Assembly (NCBI GenBank): GCA_015059305.1
Contig: SVAQ01000006.1
Location: forward strand, 1 to 64,000
Direction of reading: 5' to 3'
DNA: 64,000 bases
Origin: Bacillota bacterium
Lineage (GTDB): Bacteria; Bacillota_I; Bacilli_A; RF39; UBA660
Positions 28,077 to 36,917 of the stretch are shown here, piece after piece. The translations under genes and the position numbers were made by a program. Positions within the stretch are counted from its first letter, which is position 1, and each line of letters begins with the position of its first letter. A model generated the notes under the pieces. The model had not been told where the DNA came from, made no database searches, and saw only the letters and a list, made by a program, of their open reading frames with translations.

Positions 28077-28976
28077 ATGGGATGGATTATCATAGGAATG
28101 ATTGATAATATAATAAAAAGTTTTCAATATGCATGGTTTATTTTGATTCCTTTAATTTTAATTATTATATTTTTAATAACTAAAAAGAAAAAATTAAGTC
28201 AAAATAATATTAAAGAAAGAAAAAAGATATCAAAAATTATTTATTGTTTGATTCTGTTTATCTTTTTATCAATATTTACAGTTAGGGCATGGGGACCAAA
28301 TTTTTATAAAATAATAATAAGTTTTTCTATATGTGGTAAAGAGAAAATAGTAGAACAAAAATTAGAAAATAAGTATGGAAAGAATTTTAATTATATTTCA
28401 CAGGGTAAGATAGTTATCGAAGAATACGCAGGAGATACTTTAGGACAAGACATTAATGGGGATTATTCCGTTAGATATATTTTTAAAGATGATGATGGTG
28501 TAATTGCTATTGTAGAATATAAGAAAAATTATCAAAGCGATTATTATGAATCGAAAAGAAGCAAATATGAAATTGAGAAAATGGTGTATGATTATGCCGA
28601 AAAAGTCAAATTTGAGAAAAAGTTTTATGTGTATGTAGAGTCACCTTATGAATTAATTAATAATTCAGATTTAAATGAAAAAACTAGTAATAATTTTATA
28701 CAAGAAGAACGTAATCATGATAGAATTATATTCATATTAACTGAGTCTTCAGACAAAAATCAAGATTTTATTGTATCTGCTTTACAAAATATTTTTGATA
28801 GAGATGATTATTTTTGTGTTCATGAGCATGTAGTTGTCGAAAATGAATATGAAAAAGCTATTAGTTTTTATAATTCACTTGGTTCGCAAAATGGAATAGC
28901 TAACCATGAATATGAAGAATATTTTGATTTTAATAAAAATAATCAGGTTCAGTTTAAATATTACTATGTAAGATAA
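28077..28976 (+). CDS. Unknown membrane protein in the comEC-holA insertion
   Basis: Not recognised. 299 residues from ATG 28077 (SD AAGGATGTG; the in-frame GTG 28068 is within that SD). Two hydrophobic segments at about 12-33 and 48-68, then a soluble domain of about 230 residues rich in Glu, Lys and Tyr, without obvious catalytic motifs. It has its own extended -10 promoter with a palindrome and its own terminator. It lies between comEC and a truncated comEC copy, so it is probably part of an accessory insertion. Confidence 0.7.
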   Translation: MGWIIIGMIDNIIKSFQYAWFILIPLILIIIFLITKKKKLSQNNIKERKKISKIIYCLILFIFLSIFTVRAWGPNFYKIIISFSICGKEKIVEQKLENKYGKNFNYISQGKIVIEEYAGDTLGQDINGDYSVRYIFKDDDGVIAIVEYKKNYQSDYYESKRSKYEIEKMVYDYAEKVKFEKKFYVYVESPYELINNSDLNEKTSNNFIQEERNHDRIIFILTESSDKNQDFIVSALQNIFDRDDYFCVHEHVVVENEYEKAISFYNSLGSQNGIANHEYEEYFDFNKNNQVQFKYYYVR

Positions 28977-28989
28977 ATTTTAAAATACT

Positions 28990-29017
28990 AAAGATTGTTG
29001 TAACACAATCTTTTTTT
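28990..29017 (+). terminator. Terminator after the 28.1-kb gene
   Basis: AAAGATTGT (28990-28998) pairs with ACAATCTTT (29005-29013), continuing into seven T. Confidence 0.88.
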
Positions 29018-29027
29018 AAAGAAATAA

Positions 29028-29633
29028 TTGGATTCTATTCGTGTGCGTAACCGACAATCACCACACGGCGACTATGATCATATGGGAGAAGCGATTAATC
29101 TAGTTAATAATTTCAAAGTTGAAAAAGTGATATTTAATTGTGGAAAGTTTAATGAACTTGAACAAGATTTAATCAAAATTTTAGATAATAAGAAGATACC
29201 ATATTACAGTTGTATTAAAAAATTAAATATAGATAATAAAAAATTATATTTTCTGAAAACACGAGATTATGGTAATGAAAATGATAATTCAAGCATTATT
29301 TATACAGAACTAAATAAGCGTAAATTTCTATTTATGGGAGATGCAGGAAAAGAGGCTGAAGAAGATATAATAGAAAAGTATAATTTACAAAATATAGATG
29401 TTTTAAAAGTAGGGCATCATGGAAGTAAGACCAGCAGTAGTAAAGAATTTATAGAAATAATTAATCCTAAGTATTCAATAATAAGCGTTGGAAAAAATAA
29501 TAGATATGGACATCCAAATAAAGAAGTATTAGATAATTTAAATAATTCTAAAATATATAGAACAGACCAAGATGGAAGTATCATCTTTGAGATAAAGAAG
29601 GATAAAATAGAAATTGGAACTTGTGCACCATAG
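29028..29633 (+). pseudogene. Truncated comEC copy (metallo-beta-lactamase part only)
   Basis: From HGDYDHMG at 29064 to the end the reading frame closely follows the last third of ComEC (same blocks FKVEKVIFNCG, KKIPYYSCIK, DYGNENDNSS, VLKVGHHGS, YSIISVGKNNRYGHP, YRTDQDGSI, and the ending CAP versus CVP). The channel domain is missing and the first residues are unrelated. There is no ATG or ribosome site, and a terminator lies just upstream. It is read as a broken tandem duplicate; a soluble product from TTG 29028 is possible but unlikely. Confidence 0.85.
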
Positions 29634-29646
29634 AAAGGAATGAAAT

Positions 29647-29791
29647 GTAGAAAAAGTGATATTTAATTATGCTGAATTTAATGAACTTGAACAAGATTTA
29701 ATAAAAAATTTAAATACAAAGAATATACTGTAAATTTCTATTTATGGGAGATGTAGGTTTAAAAGTAGAAGAGGATTTAATAGAAAAATAT
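29647..29791 (+). pseudogene. Second, more decayed comEC remnant
   Basis: Translation gives VEKVIFNYAEFNELEQDLIK, matching ComEC VEKVIFNCGEFNELEQ. After an internal deletion and a frame change it continues as FLFMGDVG...VEEDLIEKY. It directly follows the first truncated copy, so the array is comEC - gene - truncated copy - remnant. Confidence 0.85.
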
Positions 29792-29816
29792 AGCACGATA
29801 ATATGAATTAGTATGA

Positions 29817-29822
29817 TAGAAT
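29817..29822 (+). promoter_or_regulatory. -10 box, leaderless geometry, before the 29.8-kb gene
   Basis: TAGAAT ends 6 nt before ATG 29829 and no SD is seen. AT-rich context lowers confidence. Confidence 0.4.
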
Positions 29823-29828
29823 ATATAT

Positions 29829-30101
29829 ATGAAGATAAGAAGAAAAAATAAAAGAATAATATGGATAATTTTATTAATTGTTGGAATAATCCCTTTTGTT
29901 ATACCTTTGATAGCGGGAGTATATGATTCTATAGCGGGATTTAGTGGTTTGTGTATTCTTGAATGTGATAATTACTATGGATTTAATGCTTTAATAGATA
30001 GTATATATTTATATTCATTTATATTTTGGCCAACTTACATTATTGGCTTTGTTTTGATTGTATTATCTTTTATAAAATTAAAAAGAAAAAAACACAAGTG
30101 A
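29829..30101 (+). CDS. Small two-span membrane protein, unknown
   Basis: 90 residues, basic at both ends, with hydrophobic segments at about 10-32 and 58-82 and a Cys-containing loop (GLCILECDNYYGF) between. Both termini are predicted inside. I cannot assign a family. No ribosome site precedes ATG 29829; a -10-like TAGAAT sits 6 nt upstream. It lies in the accessory stretch after the comEC remnants. Confidence 0.55.
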   Translation: MKIRRKNKRIIWIILLIVGIIPFVIPLIAGVYDSIAGFSGLCILECDNYYGFNALIDSIYLYSFIFWPTYIIGFVLIVLSFIKLKRKKHK

Positions 30102-30162
30102 TTATTATATAAAAAAAGTAATTAATAGAGAATATTATCAGAGAGTTTGCAGTTTTATTTCT

Positions 30163-30297
30163 ATGAATGAATATAGTTATAATTTTGAAACTGGAGTAAA
30201 CAATTGTAATAGAAATTGTCCGTTTGCAAACGAGATAAGAAATGAATTTATGTCTATAAAAAATAAATATAATATAAATATTAGTGTATTTAAATAG
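30163..30297 (+). pseudogene. Possible gene remnant, 44 codons
   Basis: An ATG-started frame with protein-like composition (for example NNCNRNCPFANEIRNEF). The same frame stays open upstream of the ATG across 30102-30162, and no ribosome site is present. It looks like the 3' end of a degraded gene of unknown identity. Confidence 0.3.
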
Positions 30298-30411
30298 AAA
30301 ATTATATAAATCTTTAGGCTCAATGTATATATTATCTTTGAAAAGTTATATATAACAATTTATTAATAAGAACATAAAATATAGTACATCGCTAGTGATG
30401 TTTAAATAGAT

Positions 30412-30432
30412 GGACCTGGTATAGGTCCTTTT
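30412..30432 (+). terminator. Hairpin with short T tract before holA
   Basis: GGACCT (30412-30417) pairs with AGGTCC (30423-30428) around GGTAT, followed by four T. It would end transcription from the accessory stretch before holA. Confidence 0.55.
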
Positions 30433-30457
30433 CAAATGATTTAAAAAATAGTATAAT
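30429..30457 (+). promoter_or_regulatory. holA promoter, leaderless geometry
   Basis: TTTTCA (30429-30434), 17-bp spacer, perfect TATAAT (30452-30457). Six nt later comes ATG 30464. No SD is present. Confidence 0.7.
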
Positions 30458-30463
30458 TTACCT

Positions 30464-31414
30464 ATGAATATATATTTAGTAACAAGTGATAGTTATAAAC
30501 TTATAGATGCTGAAGTAGAGAAAATTCTTCAGGGATCTTTGAATGTAGTAAAATATGATTTACGCGTTGATTCACTGATTGATGTAATTAATGAAGCAAA
30601 TTATTATTCTCTAACTAATGAAAAAAAATACATTGTGGTTAAAAGTAATAACTTATTTAAAGCTACTAAAAAAGAAGAGAGTAATGAGGAAGATGGTTTT
30701 AATAAAGATATAAAACTATTGGAAAAATACTTAGCAAATCCAAGTGAGCTAAGCACTATAATTTTTATTTCATATGAAACTCCTGATAAGCGGCGAAAAG
30801 TATTTAAACAGATTGCTGAAAAGGGAAATGCAATTATTCTTGCTCCTTTTAACAAAAAGGATTTAACTTATAAATGCATGGAAATTTTAAAGCAAAAAGG
30901 ATATACTGCTAATTATGACGTAGCAAATTTCATTGTTGAAAATTCATATGTGAATTATGATATTATGACAAATGAACTCGAAAAAATATATGTTTTATTA
31001 AAACCAGGTTTATTAACTATTGAAATTTTAAAAGGGATTATTTCGACATCCTTAACTAGTAATGTTTATTCATATATAAATGCTATTATTAATCGAGATT
31101 TAGATTTAGCGTTTAAATCGAGTAAAAATTTTGAACTATTAAAAATAGATCCTACAATGGTTCTGATAATGCTAGCTAAAGAATTTCAAATTCTTTATAT
31201 GATAAAAAATGATGTTAATTTAAGGGAATTACAAAATCATTTGAGGAAAGAAGACTGGCAAATGAATTCATACATAGCAAATAAAGACCTATATACTTTA
31301 AATGAACTAAAAAAAATCATAATCAAATTAAATGATTATGATTTTAGAGTAAAAAGTGGACTATTGGATAAAAGTGTGATGCTAGATTTATTATCTTTAG
31401 AATTTTGTGAATAA
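30464..31414 (+). CDS. holA: DNA polymerase III subunit delta
   Basis: Clamp-loader subunit that opens the sliding clamp. 316 residues, normal length. Recognised from the N-terminal IYLVTSDSYKLIDAEV, YSLTNEKKYIVV, the region LAPFNKKDLTYKCMEILK, and VNYDIMTNELEKIYVLL. In Bacillus it follows comEC. ATG 30464 has no ribosome site and stands 6 nt after a TATAAT, so a leaderless mRNA is likely. It ends 1 nt before the convergent rnhC. Confidence 0.92.
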   Translation: MNIYLVTSDSYKLIDAEVEKILQGSLNVVKYDLRVDSLIDVINEANYYSLTNEKKYIVVKSNNLFKATKKEESNEEDGFNKDIKLLEKYLANPSELSTIIFISYETPDKRRKVFKQIAEKGNAIILAPFNKKDLTYKCMEILKQKGYTANYDVANFIVENSYVNYDIMTNELEKIYVLLKPGLLTIEILKGIISTSLTSNVYSYINAIINRDLDLAFKSSKNFELLKIDPTMVLIMLAKEFQILYMIKNDVNLRELQNHLRKEDWQMNSYIANKDLYTLNELKKIIIKLNDYDFRVKSGLLDKSVMLDLLSLEFCE

Positions 31415-31415
31415 A

Positions 31416-32339
31416 CTATTGAAGTTTTGTAATATTTTTAAAATTCATTTTAGCAAAGTTATTTAAATAATCTTTGCTTTTTTCTTGCATGATTTTATCG
31501 ATTTGTTTGTCTACAAGTGGACCTGCTCCTTTAGGAAGTTGATAACCAAAATCCTTTTCTAACTTTTGCATTTCTGATAAGAAAATATATCTAGCAATAA
31601 TTGAAGCTGCTGCTACTGCCATGCACTTGCTTTCCCCCTTAGTATAGAAAGAAATGTTTGTAACTTTCTTGGGAACTTCATCTAAGTATTCATAATATTT
31701 TTTTTCGTTAACAAACTGATCAACTACACAGTGAGTGTAATTTGGATTATACTTTTCTATTAAAGAGCATAGGACTTTATTATGTAAAATACATTTTAAT
31801 TTTACCAAATTTATATCTTTAAAGTTTTCGTTATAAGTTTTATTGTTAAGAATATAACAAACATAAGGGATATTTTTTATAATATCTGGAGCGATTTCCT
31901 TAATTTTGTTATCATCAATTTGTTTGGAATCTTTAACTCCTAAGCTCCTCATGTATTCGATATTTTCTTTTGAGACATAAGTTGCAGCAACCACTACTGG
32001 GCCAAAAACATCACCGCATCCAGTTTCATCGCTACCTATGGTAGATGTATTTAAGAAAAAAGTATCATCCTTTTTCTTATCTTTTTTTTCTTTTTTGTTG
32101 TCTGTATCAATTATTTTACCATTTAATCTTTTTTCGGCATCAATCCAAATGCTGGCTTCAATATCAGCGCCGATCCCTTGAAACATTACTTTTCCTGATT
32201 CATACAAAGTGATAGTTACATCATAATTTTTGGCTTGAAACACTGAATAAGGAGGATTTTTTTCACATTTAAATGGTTCATAAAATTTTATAAATTTTTT
32301 CTTTAGATTTTCACTTAATTTAAAGACTATACAATTCAT
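31416..32339 (-). CDS. rnhC: Ribonuclease HIII
   Basis: Degrades RNA in RNA-DNA hybrids. 307 residues. The N-terminal TBP-like substrate-binding domain (about 1-80) distinguishes it from RNase HII. The catalytic domain has GSDETGCGDVFGP (Asp, Glu) and later acidic residues in CVVDQF and AAASIIARY. On the minus strand GAGGTG precedes the ATG at 32339. Confidence 0.95.
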   Translation of the reverse strand: MNCIVFKLSENLKKKFIKFYEPFKCEKNPPYSVFQAKNYDVTITLYESGKVMFQGIGADIEASIWIDAEKRLNGKIIDTDNKKEKKDKKKDDTFFLNTSTIGSDETGCGDVFGPVVVAATYVSKENIEYMRSLGVKDSKQIDDNKIKEIAPDIIKNIPYVCYILNNKTYNENFKDINLVKLKCILHNKVLCSLIEKYNPNYTHCVVDQFVNEKKYYEYLDEVPKKVTNISFYTKGESKCMAVAAASIIARYIFLSEMQKLEKDFGYQLPKGAGPLVDKQIDKIMQEKSKDYLNNFAKMNFKNITKLQ

Positions 32340-32442
32340 ATTTGCACCTCAGGCTTATTTTATCACATGTTTTTGGACATTGCACCTTTTGCTGTTTAGT
32401 TTTGACATATAGTTTATAATTTGCTTTATTTTTTGGTAAACT

Positions 32443-32453
32443 TATAATATAAT
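32443..32453 (+). promoter_or_regulatory. -10 region of cvpA
   Basis: Two overlapping TATAAT hexamers (32443-32448 and 32448-32453), 24 nt before ATG 32478. A TTGCTT 16 bp upstream is a weak -35. Confidence 0.5.
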
Positions 32454-32477
32454 TAAAATAGAGATGAGGTAGGGAAT

Positions 32478-33176
32478 ATGAGTATAGTTGATATTTGTGC
32501 TCTTGTGATTATTGCACTCGGAGCATTAGCAGGATTTAAAAGAGGTGCAATAAGAAGTTTAGTTCAATTAATTGGTTTAGTCGCAATTGTAATTGTAGCT
32601 TATCAGTTTAAAGGTTTGCTAGGTAATTTTTTAGTAAAAGTACTACCGTTTTTTAATTTCGGCGGAGCATTAAATGAGCTTTATTCCTTGAATATTTTGT
32701 TATATCAAGGTGTAGCCTTTGTAGTAATCTTCATATTATTATATTGTGTTTTAAATATTTTAATTGGATTATCAGGAATTTTAGATTTACTAGTTAAACT
32801 AACCATAATTTTAGAAATCCCATCAAAGATTATAGGAACTATTTTAGGGGCTGTAGAGGCAATAATATTTGTTTTCGTAGCAGCGTTTGTAATGTTACAA
32901 AATCCAGCGACTCAAAAATATGTTATGGAAAGTAAATATACTTTAACTATTGTTGAAAGAACTCCAGTTGTTAAAGAAGTGTTTGCAAGAACAATTGCAG
33001 CTTCACAAGAAATATATAAATCTGTTAAAGATCATCAAGAAACAGGAAATATGATTGAAGCAAATTTAGAAATAATTAGATCTTTAATTAAATATGGAGT
33101 AGTAGATGCTCCGACAGTTCAAGAAGCAATCGATAATGGAAAACTGCATATGCCAAATGTTGTAGTTGCATCTTAG
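32478..33176 (+). CDS. cvpA: CvpA family membrane protein
   Basis: 232 residues with four to five hydrophobic segments in the first 140 residues and the CvpA start VDICALVIIALGALAGFKRGAIRSL. The C-terminal tail is soluble. Members are linked to septation and envelope processes but have no defined reaction. SD GAGGTAGGG precedes ATG 32478. Twelve nt separate it from thioredoxin. Confidence 0.9.
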   Translation: MSIVDICALVIIALGALAGFKRGAIRSLVQLIGLVAIVIVAYQFKGLLGNFLVKVLPFFNFGGALNELYSLNILLYQGVAFVVIFILLYCVLNILIGLSGILDLLVKLTIILEIPSKIIGTILGAVEAIIFVFVAAFVMLQNPATQKYVMESKYTLTIVERTPVVKEVFARTIAASQEIYKSVKDHQETGNMIEANLEIIRSLIKYGVVDAPTVQEAIDNGKLHMPNVVVAS

Positions 33177-33188
33177 AAAGGAAATTTA

Positions 33189-33488
33189 ATGATAAAACAT
33201 TTAGAAAAAGAATCTGATTTTTACGATATTGTAGCAAAAGAAACATGTATGGTTGATTTTTATGCTGATTGGTGTGGCCCTTGCAAAATGTTATTACCAG
33301 TTTTAGACGAAATTGACTTTGTAGACGTTATCAAAGTAAATGTTGATCAATATCCTGAAATAGCTAAAAAATTCGGGATTATGAGCATTCCAACTCTTGT
33401 TTTTTTCAAAGACGGACTTGAACAAGATAGAGAAATAGGTTATCGCGGAATTGATGAAATAAAAGCTACCTTTAAATCGATTCAATAA
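33189..33488 (+). CDS. trxA: Thioredoxin
   Basis: Cytoplasmic disulfide reductase. 99 residues with the active site FYADWCGPCKM, the cis-proline in SIPTLVFFKDG and no signal peptide. SD AGAAAGGA precedes ATG 33189; a terminator follows. Whether it is the main thioredoxin of the cell cannot be told from this window. Confidence 0.95.
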   Translation: MIKHLEKESDFYDIVAKETCMVDFYADWCGPCKMLLPVLDEIDFVDVIKVNVDQYPEIAKKFGIMSIPTLVFFKDGLEQDREIGYRGIDEIKATFKSIQ

Positions 33489-33510
33489 GCACACTTTAGA
33501 GTGTGTTTTT
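33487..33510 (+). terminator. Terminator after thioredoxin
   Basis: Stem with core CACACT/AGTGTG around TTAG, extended by A-T pairs, followed by five T. Confidence 0.85.
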
Positions 33511-33518
33511 ATTTTTGA

Positions 33519-33550
33519 AAAAAAGGAAGTATTTATTTTGAAATACTTCC
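33519..33550 (-). terminator. Terminator of yigZ
   Basis: GGAAGTATTT (33525-33534) pairs with AAATACTTCC (33541-33550). Read on the minus strand it is followed by a U tract. The hairpin contains the last codons and stop of yigZ. Confidence 0.85.
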
Positions 33551-33880
33551 CTTAGCGCATGCTAGATAAGTGCGAAGCAAATTGCTTGCTCCGAGTTTTG
33601 TTCCCCCATAGTATCTTATTATAATTAAAAGATGATGGTCTAATTTGTTAAGTATAAGTTGATTATAGATTTGAATTCCTGCTGTATTATGAGGTTCCTT
33701 ATCATCTGTTTTTTTAGCGGTAGTTCCAATAACGTAAGCATAAGGCATATGTCTAGCTTTAGGATGATCTTTTTTTACATTTTCTAAAATCACTTTGACT
33801 TGCCAAACATCTTTAACATCATATAAAAGACCAATAAATCTAGACTTTTTTACAATAATTTCGTATTGATTTATTAACAT
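33533..33880 (-). CDS. yigZ: YigZ/IMPACT family protein, N-terminal domain only
   Basis: 115 residues. It has the UPF0029/IMPACT pattern: a start like KKSRFIGLLYDV, ARHMPYAYVIG, KEPHNTAGIQ (usual DGEPxGTAG) and IIIRYYGGTKLGASNLLRTY. Full YigZ proteins are about 205-215 residues with a C-terminal DUF1949 domain, which is absent; the gene ends in a proper terminator, so this short form looks genuine. Role in translation stress is proposed for the family but not established. SD GGAGGC precedes the ATG. Confidence 0.85.
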   Translation of the reverse strand: MLINQYEIIVKKSRFIGLLYDVKDVWQVKVILENVKKDHPKARHMPYAYVIGTTAKKTDDKEPHNTAGIQIYNQLILNKLDHHLLIIIRYYGGTKLGASNLLRTYLACAKGSISK

Positions 33881-33932
33881 AATGCCTCCGCTTCTTTCTT
33901 TGATTATACCTTATTTTTCTATTAAAATGTAG

Positions 33933-33938
33933 TATAAT
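33933..33938 (+). promoter_or_regulatory. -10 box of uvrC
   Basis: TATAAT followed by SD GAAGGAG and ATG 33958; about 14 nt of leader. Confidence 0.6.
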
Positions 33939-33957
33939 ATTTTTGAAGGAGCAATAT

Positions 33958-35721
33958 ATGTTTAAAGAAGAATTAAAGTTAGTTCCCCATCTACCTGGTT
34001 CTTATCAGATGGTCAATAAAGATGGCATTATAATATATGTAGGTAAGGCTAAAGATTTAAATAAGCGGTTACATAGTTATTTTCGTGGAACAGTAACTGG
34101 TAAAACAGCTTTGATGGTAAGTGAAGTTGACCATTTTACATATATTGTTACCAAAACTGAAACTGAAAGTTTTATTTTAGAACTGAATTTAATAAAAAAA
34201 TATGATCCAAAGTATAACATTTTACTTAAAGATGATAAAACCTATCCATATATTGAATACATTTCCAAACCATATCCAGCGTTAAAAGTATCAAGATATA
34301 CCTCAATAAAAAAGCGGGATAAGAAACAAATATTTGGGCCTTATCCGAATGCTTATGCTGCAAGAAGAATAGTTAATTTAATAAATAGGTTATATCCTTT
34401 AAAAAAATGTGAAAATTTACCTAATAAAGTATGTTTATATTATCATATTGGTGAATGTTTAGGCTATTGTACTAAAAATGCTGATGAAGTTAAGATTCAA
34501 AGGATGGAAGAAGAAATACTATCTTTTTTAAAGGGAAATGATAAAGTTTTAATTAATAAAATTATGGAGAAGATAGAAATTCTATCTAAAAATCTTAATT
34601 TTGAAAAAGCATTAGAACTACGCAATGAATTAAACTATATTAAAGTTGTACTTGATAAACAAAAAGTAGAATTACGTGATTTTGTGAATCGGGATATTAT
34701 AAGTTGTTTTTATTTAAATGGGTATTTATCTATTCAAATATTCTTTGTTCGTAATGGAAAACTTTTAGGAGGACATAGCAATATTATTAATACGGTTGCT
34801 ACGATGGAAGAAGAATTAAATCTTTATATTTATTCATATTATCAAAATCACGAAAGACCAAAAGAGATTTTAATTTCTGATGATGTTAATAAGGAAATAT
34901 TATCTAATTTATTAGATATTAAATTTATAACTCCCCAAAAGGGAAAGAAAAAAGAACTATTAAATATGTGTTATCTGAATGCTAAATTAAATTTAGAAAG
35001 AGAAATAGAAAGTTTTAAGCAAAATGAAAAAAGAACATTTGATGCAAATAATCGCTTGAAAGAACTTTTAAATTTAGATACTTTAAATATAATTGAAACT
35101 TTTGATAATTCAAATTTATTTGGTAGTTATTCTGTTAGTGGAATGGTAGTATTTAAAAATGGTAAACCTAGTAAAAATGATTATCGAAAATTTAAAATTT
35201 CCCTTGATAAAAATGATGATTATCATATGATGGAAGAGGTAATTTACCGGCGGTATTTTCGACTTTTAACAGAATCAAAAACTTTTCCTGATTTGATTTT
35301 CGTTGACGGTGGTATAAATCAAATTAATGCTTGTAAAGAATCATTAGAAAAATTAAATTTAAATATTCCTGTTTGTGGATTAAAAAAAGATGATCATCAC
35401 CGAACAAAAACATTAATCGATGGAAATACAATGAAGGAAATTGATTTAACTAATGAACCGGATGTTTTTAATTATTTAACTAGAATTCAAGATGAAGTTC
35501 ATCGCTTTACAATTAATTATCATAAACAAATACGTAGTAAAGGGGCTCTTGGAAGTGTTCTTTCTAATGTTGAGGGGATTGGTGATAAAAGAAAAAAAGA
35601 ACTTTTGAAAGCCTTTGGTAGTTTAGAAAAAATCAAAAATGCTTCTTTAGAGGATTTAGCAAAAATTCTTCCCATGAATGTAGCTGAAGAGTTGATAAAA
35701 TATTTAAAAGAAATGTCCTAG
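33958..35721 (+). CDS. uvrC: Excinuclease ABC subunit C
   Basis: Makes both incisions in nucleotide excision repair. 587 residues from ATG 33958 (SD AAGGAG; the TTG at 33943 is part of that leader). GIY-YIG nuclease at about 12-90 (GSYQMVNKDG, YVGKAKDLNKRL), UVR motif near 200, RNase-H-like nuclease domain with FVDGGINQ, and a C-terminal helix-hairpin-helix GIGDKRKKELLKAFGS. No LexA box is seen upstream. Confidence 0.97.
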   Translation: MFKEELKLVPHLPGSYQMVNKDGIIIYVGKAKDLNKRLHSYFRGTVTGKTALMVSEVDHFTYIVTKTETESFILELNLIKKYDPKYNILLKDDKTYPYIEYISKPYPALKVSRYTSIKKRDKKQIFGPYPNAYAARRIVNLINRLYPLKKCENLPNKVCLYYHIGECLGYCTKNADEVKIQRMEEEILSFLKGNDKVLINKIMEKIEILSKNLNFEKALELRNELNYIKVVLDKQKVELRDFVNRDIISCFYLNGYLSIQIFFVRNGKLLGGHSNIINTVATMEEELNLYIYSYYQNHERPKEILISDDVNKEILSNLLDIKFITPQKGKKKELLNMCYLNAKLNLEREIESFKQNEKRTFDANNRLKELLNLDTLNIIETFDNSNLFGSYSVSGMVVFKNGKPSKNDYRKFKISLDKNDDYHMMEEVIYRRYFRLLTESKTFPDLIFVDGGINQINACKESLEKLNLNIPVCGLKKDDHHRTKTLIDGNTMKEIDLTNEPDVFNYLTRIQDEVHRFTINYHKQIRSKGALGSVLSNVEGIGDKRKKELLKAFGSLEKIKNASLEDLAKILPMNVAEELIKYLKEMS

Positions 35722-35741
35722 GAAAAATCATTGAGGTATAG

Positions 35742-35747
35742 TATAAT
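35742..35747 (+). promoter_or_regulatory. -10 box of rnfC
   Basis: TATAAT, then SD AAAGAGGTAG and ATG 35763. No good -35. Confidence 0.5.
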
Positions 35748-35762
35748 TTTAAAGAGGTAGTA

Positions 35763-36917
35763 ATGAGAAAATTAATTAAGTTAAAAAAAGATATATCAAT
35801 TGTTTTCAATTCTCAAATTACTGAATTTTTAAATCCCGAAGAAATCTATTTACCAATAAAAAATAATTATAAGGTACTTGTAAAAAATGGTGAACCGGTT
35901 TTAAAAGGCCAAGTGGTTATTGAAAATAATTTAAATAAAGTTATTAGTCCTATTTCAGGAGTAGTGGTGGGACTTGCTAAAAAAAATTTAGATGGTATTT
36001 TAACAAATTGTGTTGTTATTCAAAATGATTTTAAAGAAAAAAATAAAAATTATATTAGAAAAAAAGATTCAAAATTTGATAAAGATATGATTGTGAGTCG
36101 ACTTTATGAATATTATTTTAAATATATAGCTAGCGTACTAGAAAGTAAAAAAATTAATAATCTAGTTATTAGTGGAATAGAAGATGAGCCGTATATTGCA
36201 AATAACGTTTATGTCGTAAATAAATATAGTAGAGAAATATTAGAAATGGCAGATATTTTATCTTCAGCTTTTAAAATTGAAAAAACACTAATAGCAATGA
36301 AGAGTAATGATACACGTAATATTGAAACGTATTTATCAAAAATTGGAACATATCCTAATATTTCTCTAACTTTAATAGATGATAAATATTTACTTGGAAA
36401 GTCTTTTTTCTTGTTAGAATATTTAAATTTAAAAGATTTAGATACTTTGGTTATTGATGCAAGAACATTTTTAAATATGTATAATGCTTTGAAATATAAT
36501 AAAAGTAGTCATGAAACATTTATTACAATAAGTGGTCCATCTGTAAGTAGATCACAAGTAATAAAAGTGAAAATTGGTAGTTTAATTAAAGATGTAATCA
36601 ATAACTCAATAAATGTTAAGAATAAAGAAAATATTTATGTTTTAAATGGTTTAATGTCTGGGCAAGAATGTGATGTTAATGAAACCGTTGTAACTAAAAA
36701 TACTTTGGGAGTTGTTATTATTCCTAAAGAAGAAGTTAAAGAAAGCAAATGTATTAATTGTGGACTTTGTTTTAAAATTTGTCCAGTTAAAGTTAATCCC
36801 AAAAAACTGATGGATAATCATAAAGTTTCCAATAATTGTATTGATTGTGGTTTGTGTAGTTATATCTGTCCAAGTCACATTAATTTAAGAAGATTCTTAA
36901 GAGGTGAATATGAATAG
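35763..36917 (+). CDS. rnfC: RnfC-like electron transport subunit
   Basis: 384 residues. An N-terminal barrel-sandwich region (YKVLVKNGEPVLKGQ, SPISGVVVG), a central NADH/FMN-type domain, an SLBB-like part, and two C-terminal [4Fe-4S] motifs: CINCGLCFKICP and CIDCGLCSYICP. RnfC takes electrons from or gives them to NAD in the membrane Rnf complex that couples ferredoxin/NAD redox to ion pumping. The Gly-rich nucleotide loop of classic RnfC is weak here. It overlaps rnfD by 8 nt; rnfG, E, A and B are not in this cluster. Confidence 0.85.
   Translation: MRKLIKLKKDISIVFNSQITEFLNPEEIYLPIKNNYKVLVKNGEPVLKGQVVIENNLNKVISPISGVVVGLAKKNLDGILTNCVVIQNDFKEKNKNYIRKKDSKFDKDMIVSRLYEYYFKYIASVLESKKINNLVISGIEDEPYIANNVYVVNKYSREILEMADILSSAFKIEKTLIAMKSNDTRNIETYLSKIGTYPNISLTLIDDKYLLGKSFFLLEYLNLKDLDTLVIDARTFLNMYNALKYNKSSHETFITISGPSVSRSQVIKVKIGSLIKDVINNSINVKNKENIYVLNGLMSGQECDVNETVVTKNTLGVVIIPKEEVKESKCINCGLCFKICPVKVNPKKLMDNHKVSNNCIDCGLCSYICPSHINLRRFLRGEYE

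Larger units (their letters stand above)
30102..30463 (+). other. Gene-poor stretch before holA
   Basis: Contains a 44-codon open frame (30163-30297), listed separately, two short hairpins (30386-30401 and 30412-30428) and the holA promoter. The rest is AT-rich without recognisable content. Confidence 0.6.

Noticed and set aside
29028..29063. The first 12 codons of the truncated comEC frame as a real start
   Set aside because: They do not match ComEC, use TTG without a ribosome site, and follow a terminator by 10 nt.
30386..30432. Hairpins and TGGACC-like bases before holA as a T-box or other riboswitch
   Set aside because: No T-box core (TGGNACC in an antiterminator) and no specifier stem; the second hairpin is explained as a short terminator and holA has its own promoter after it.
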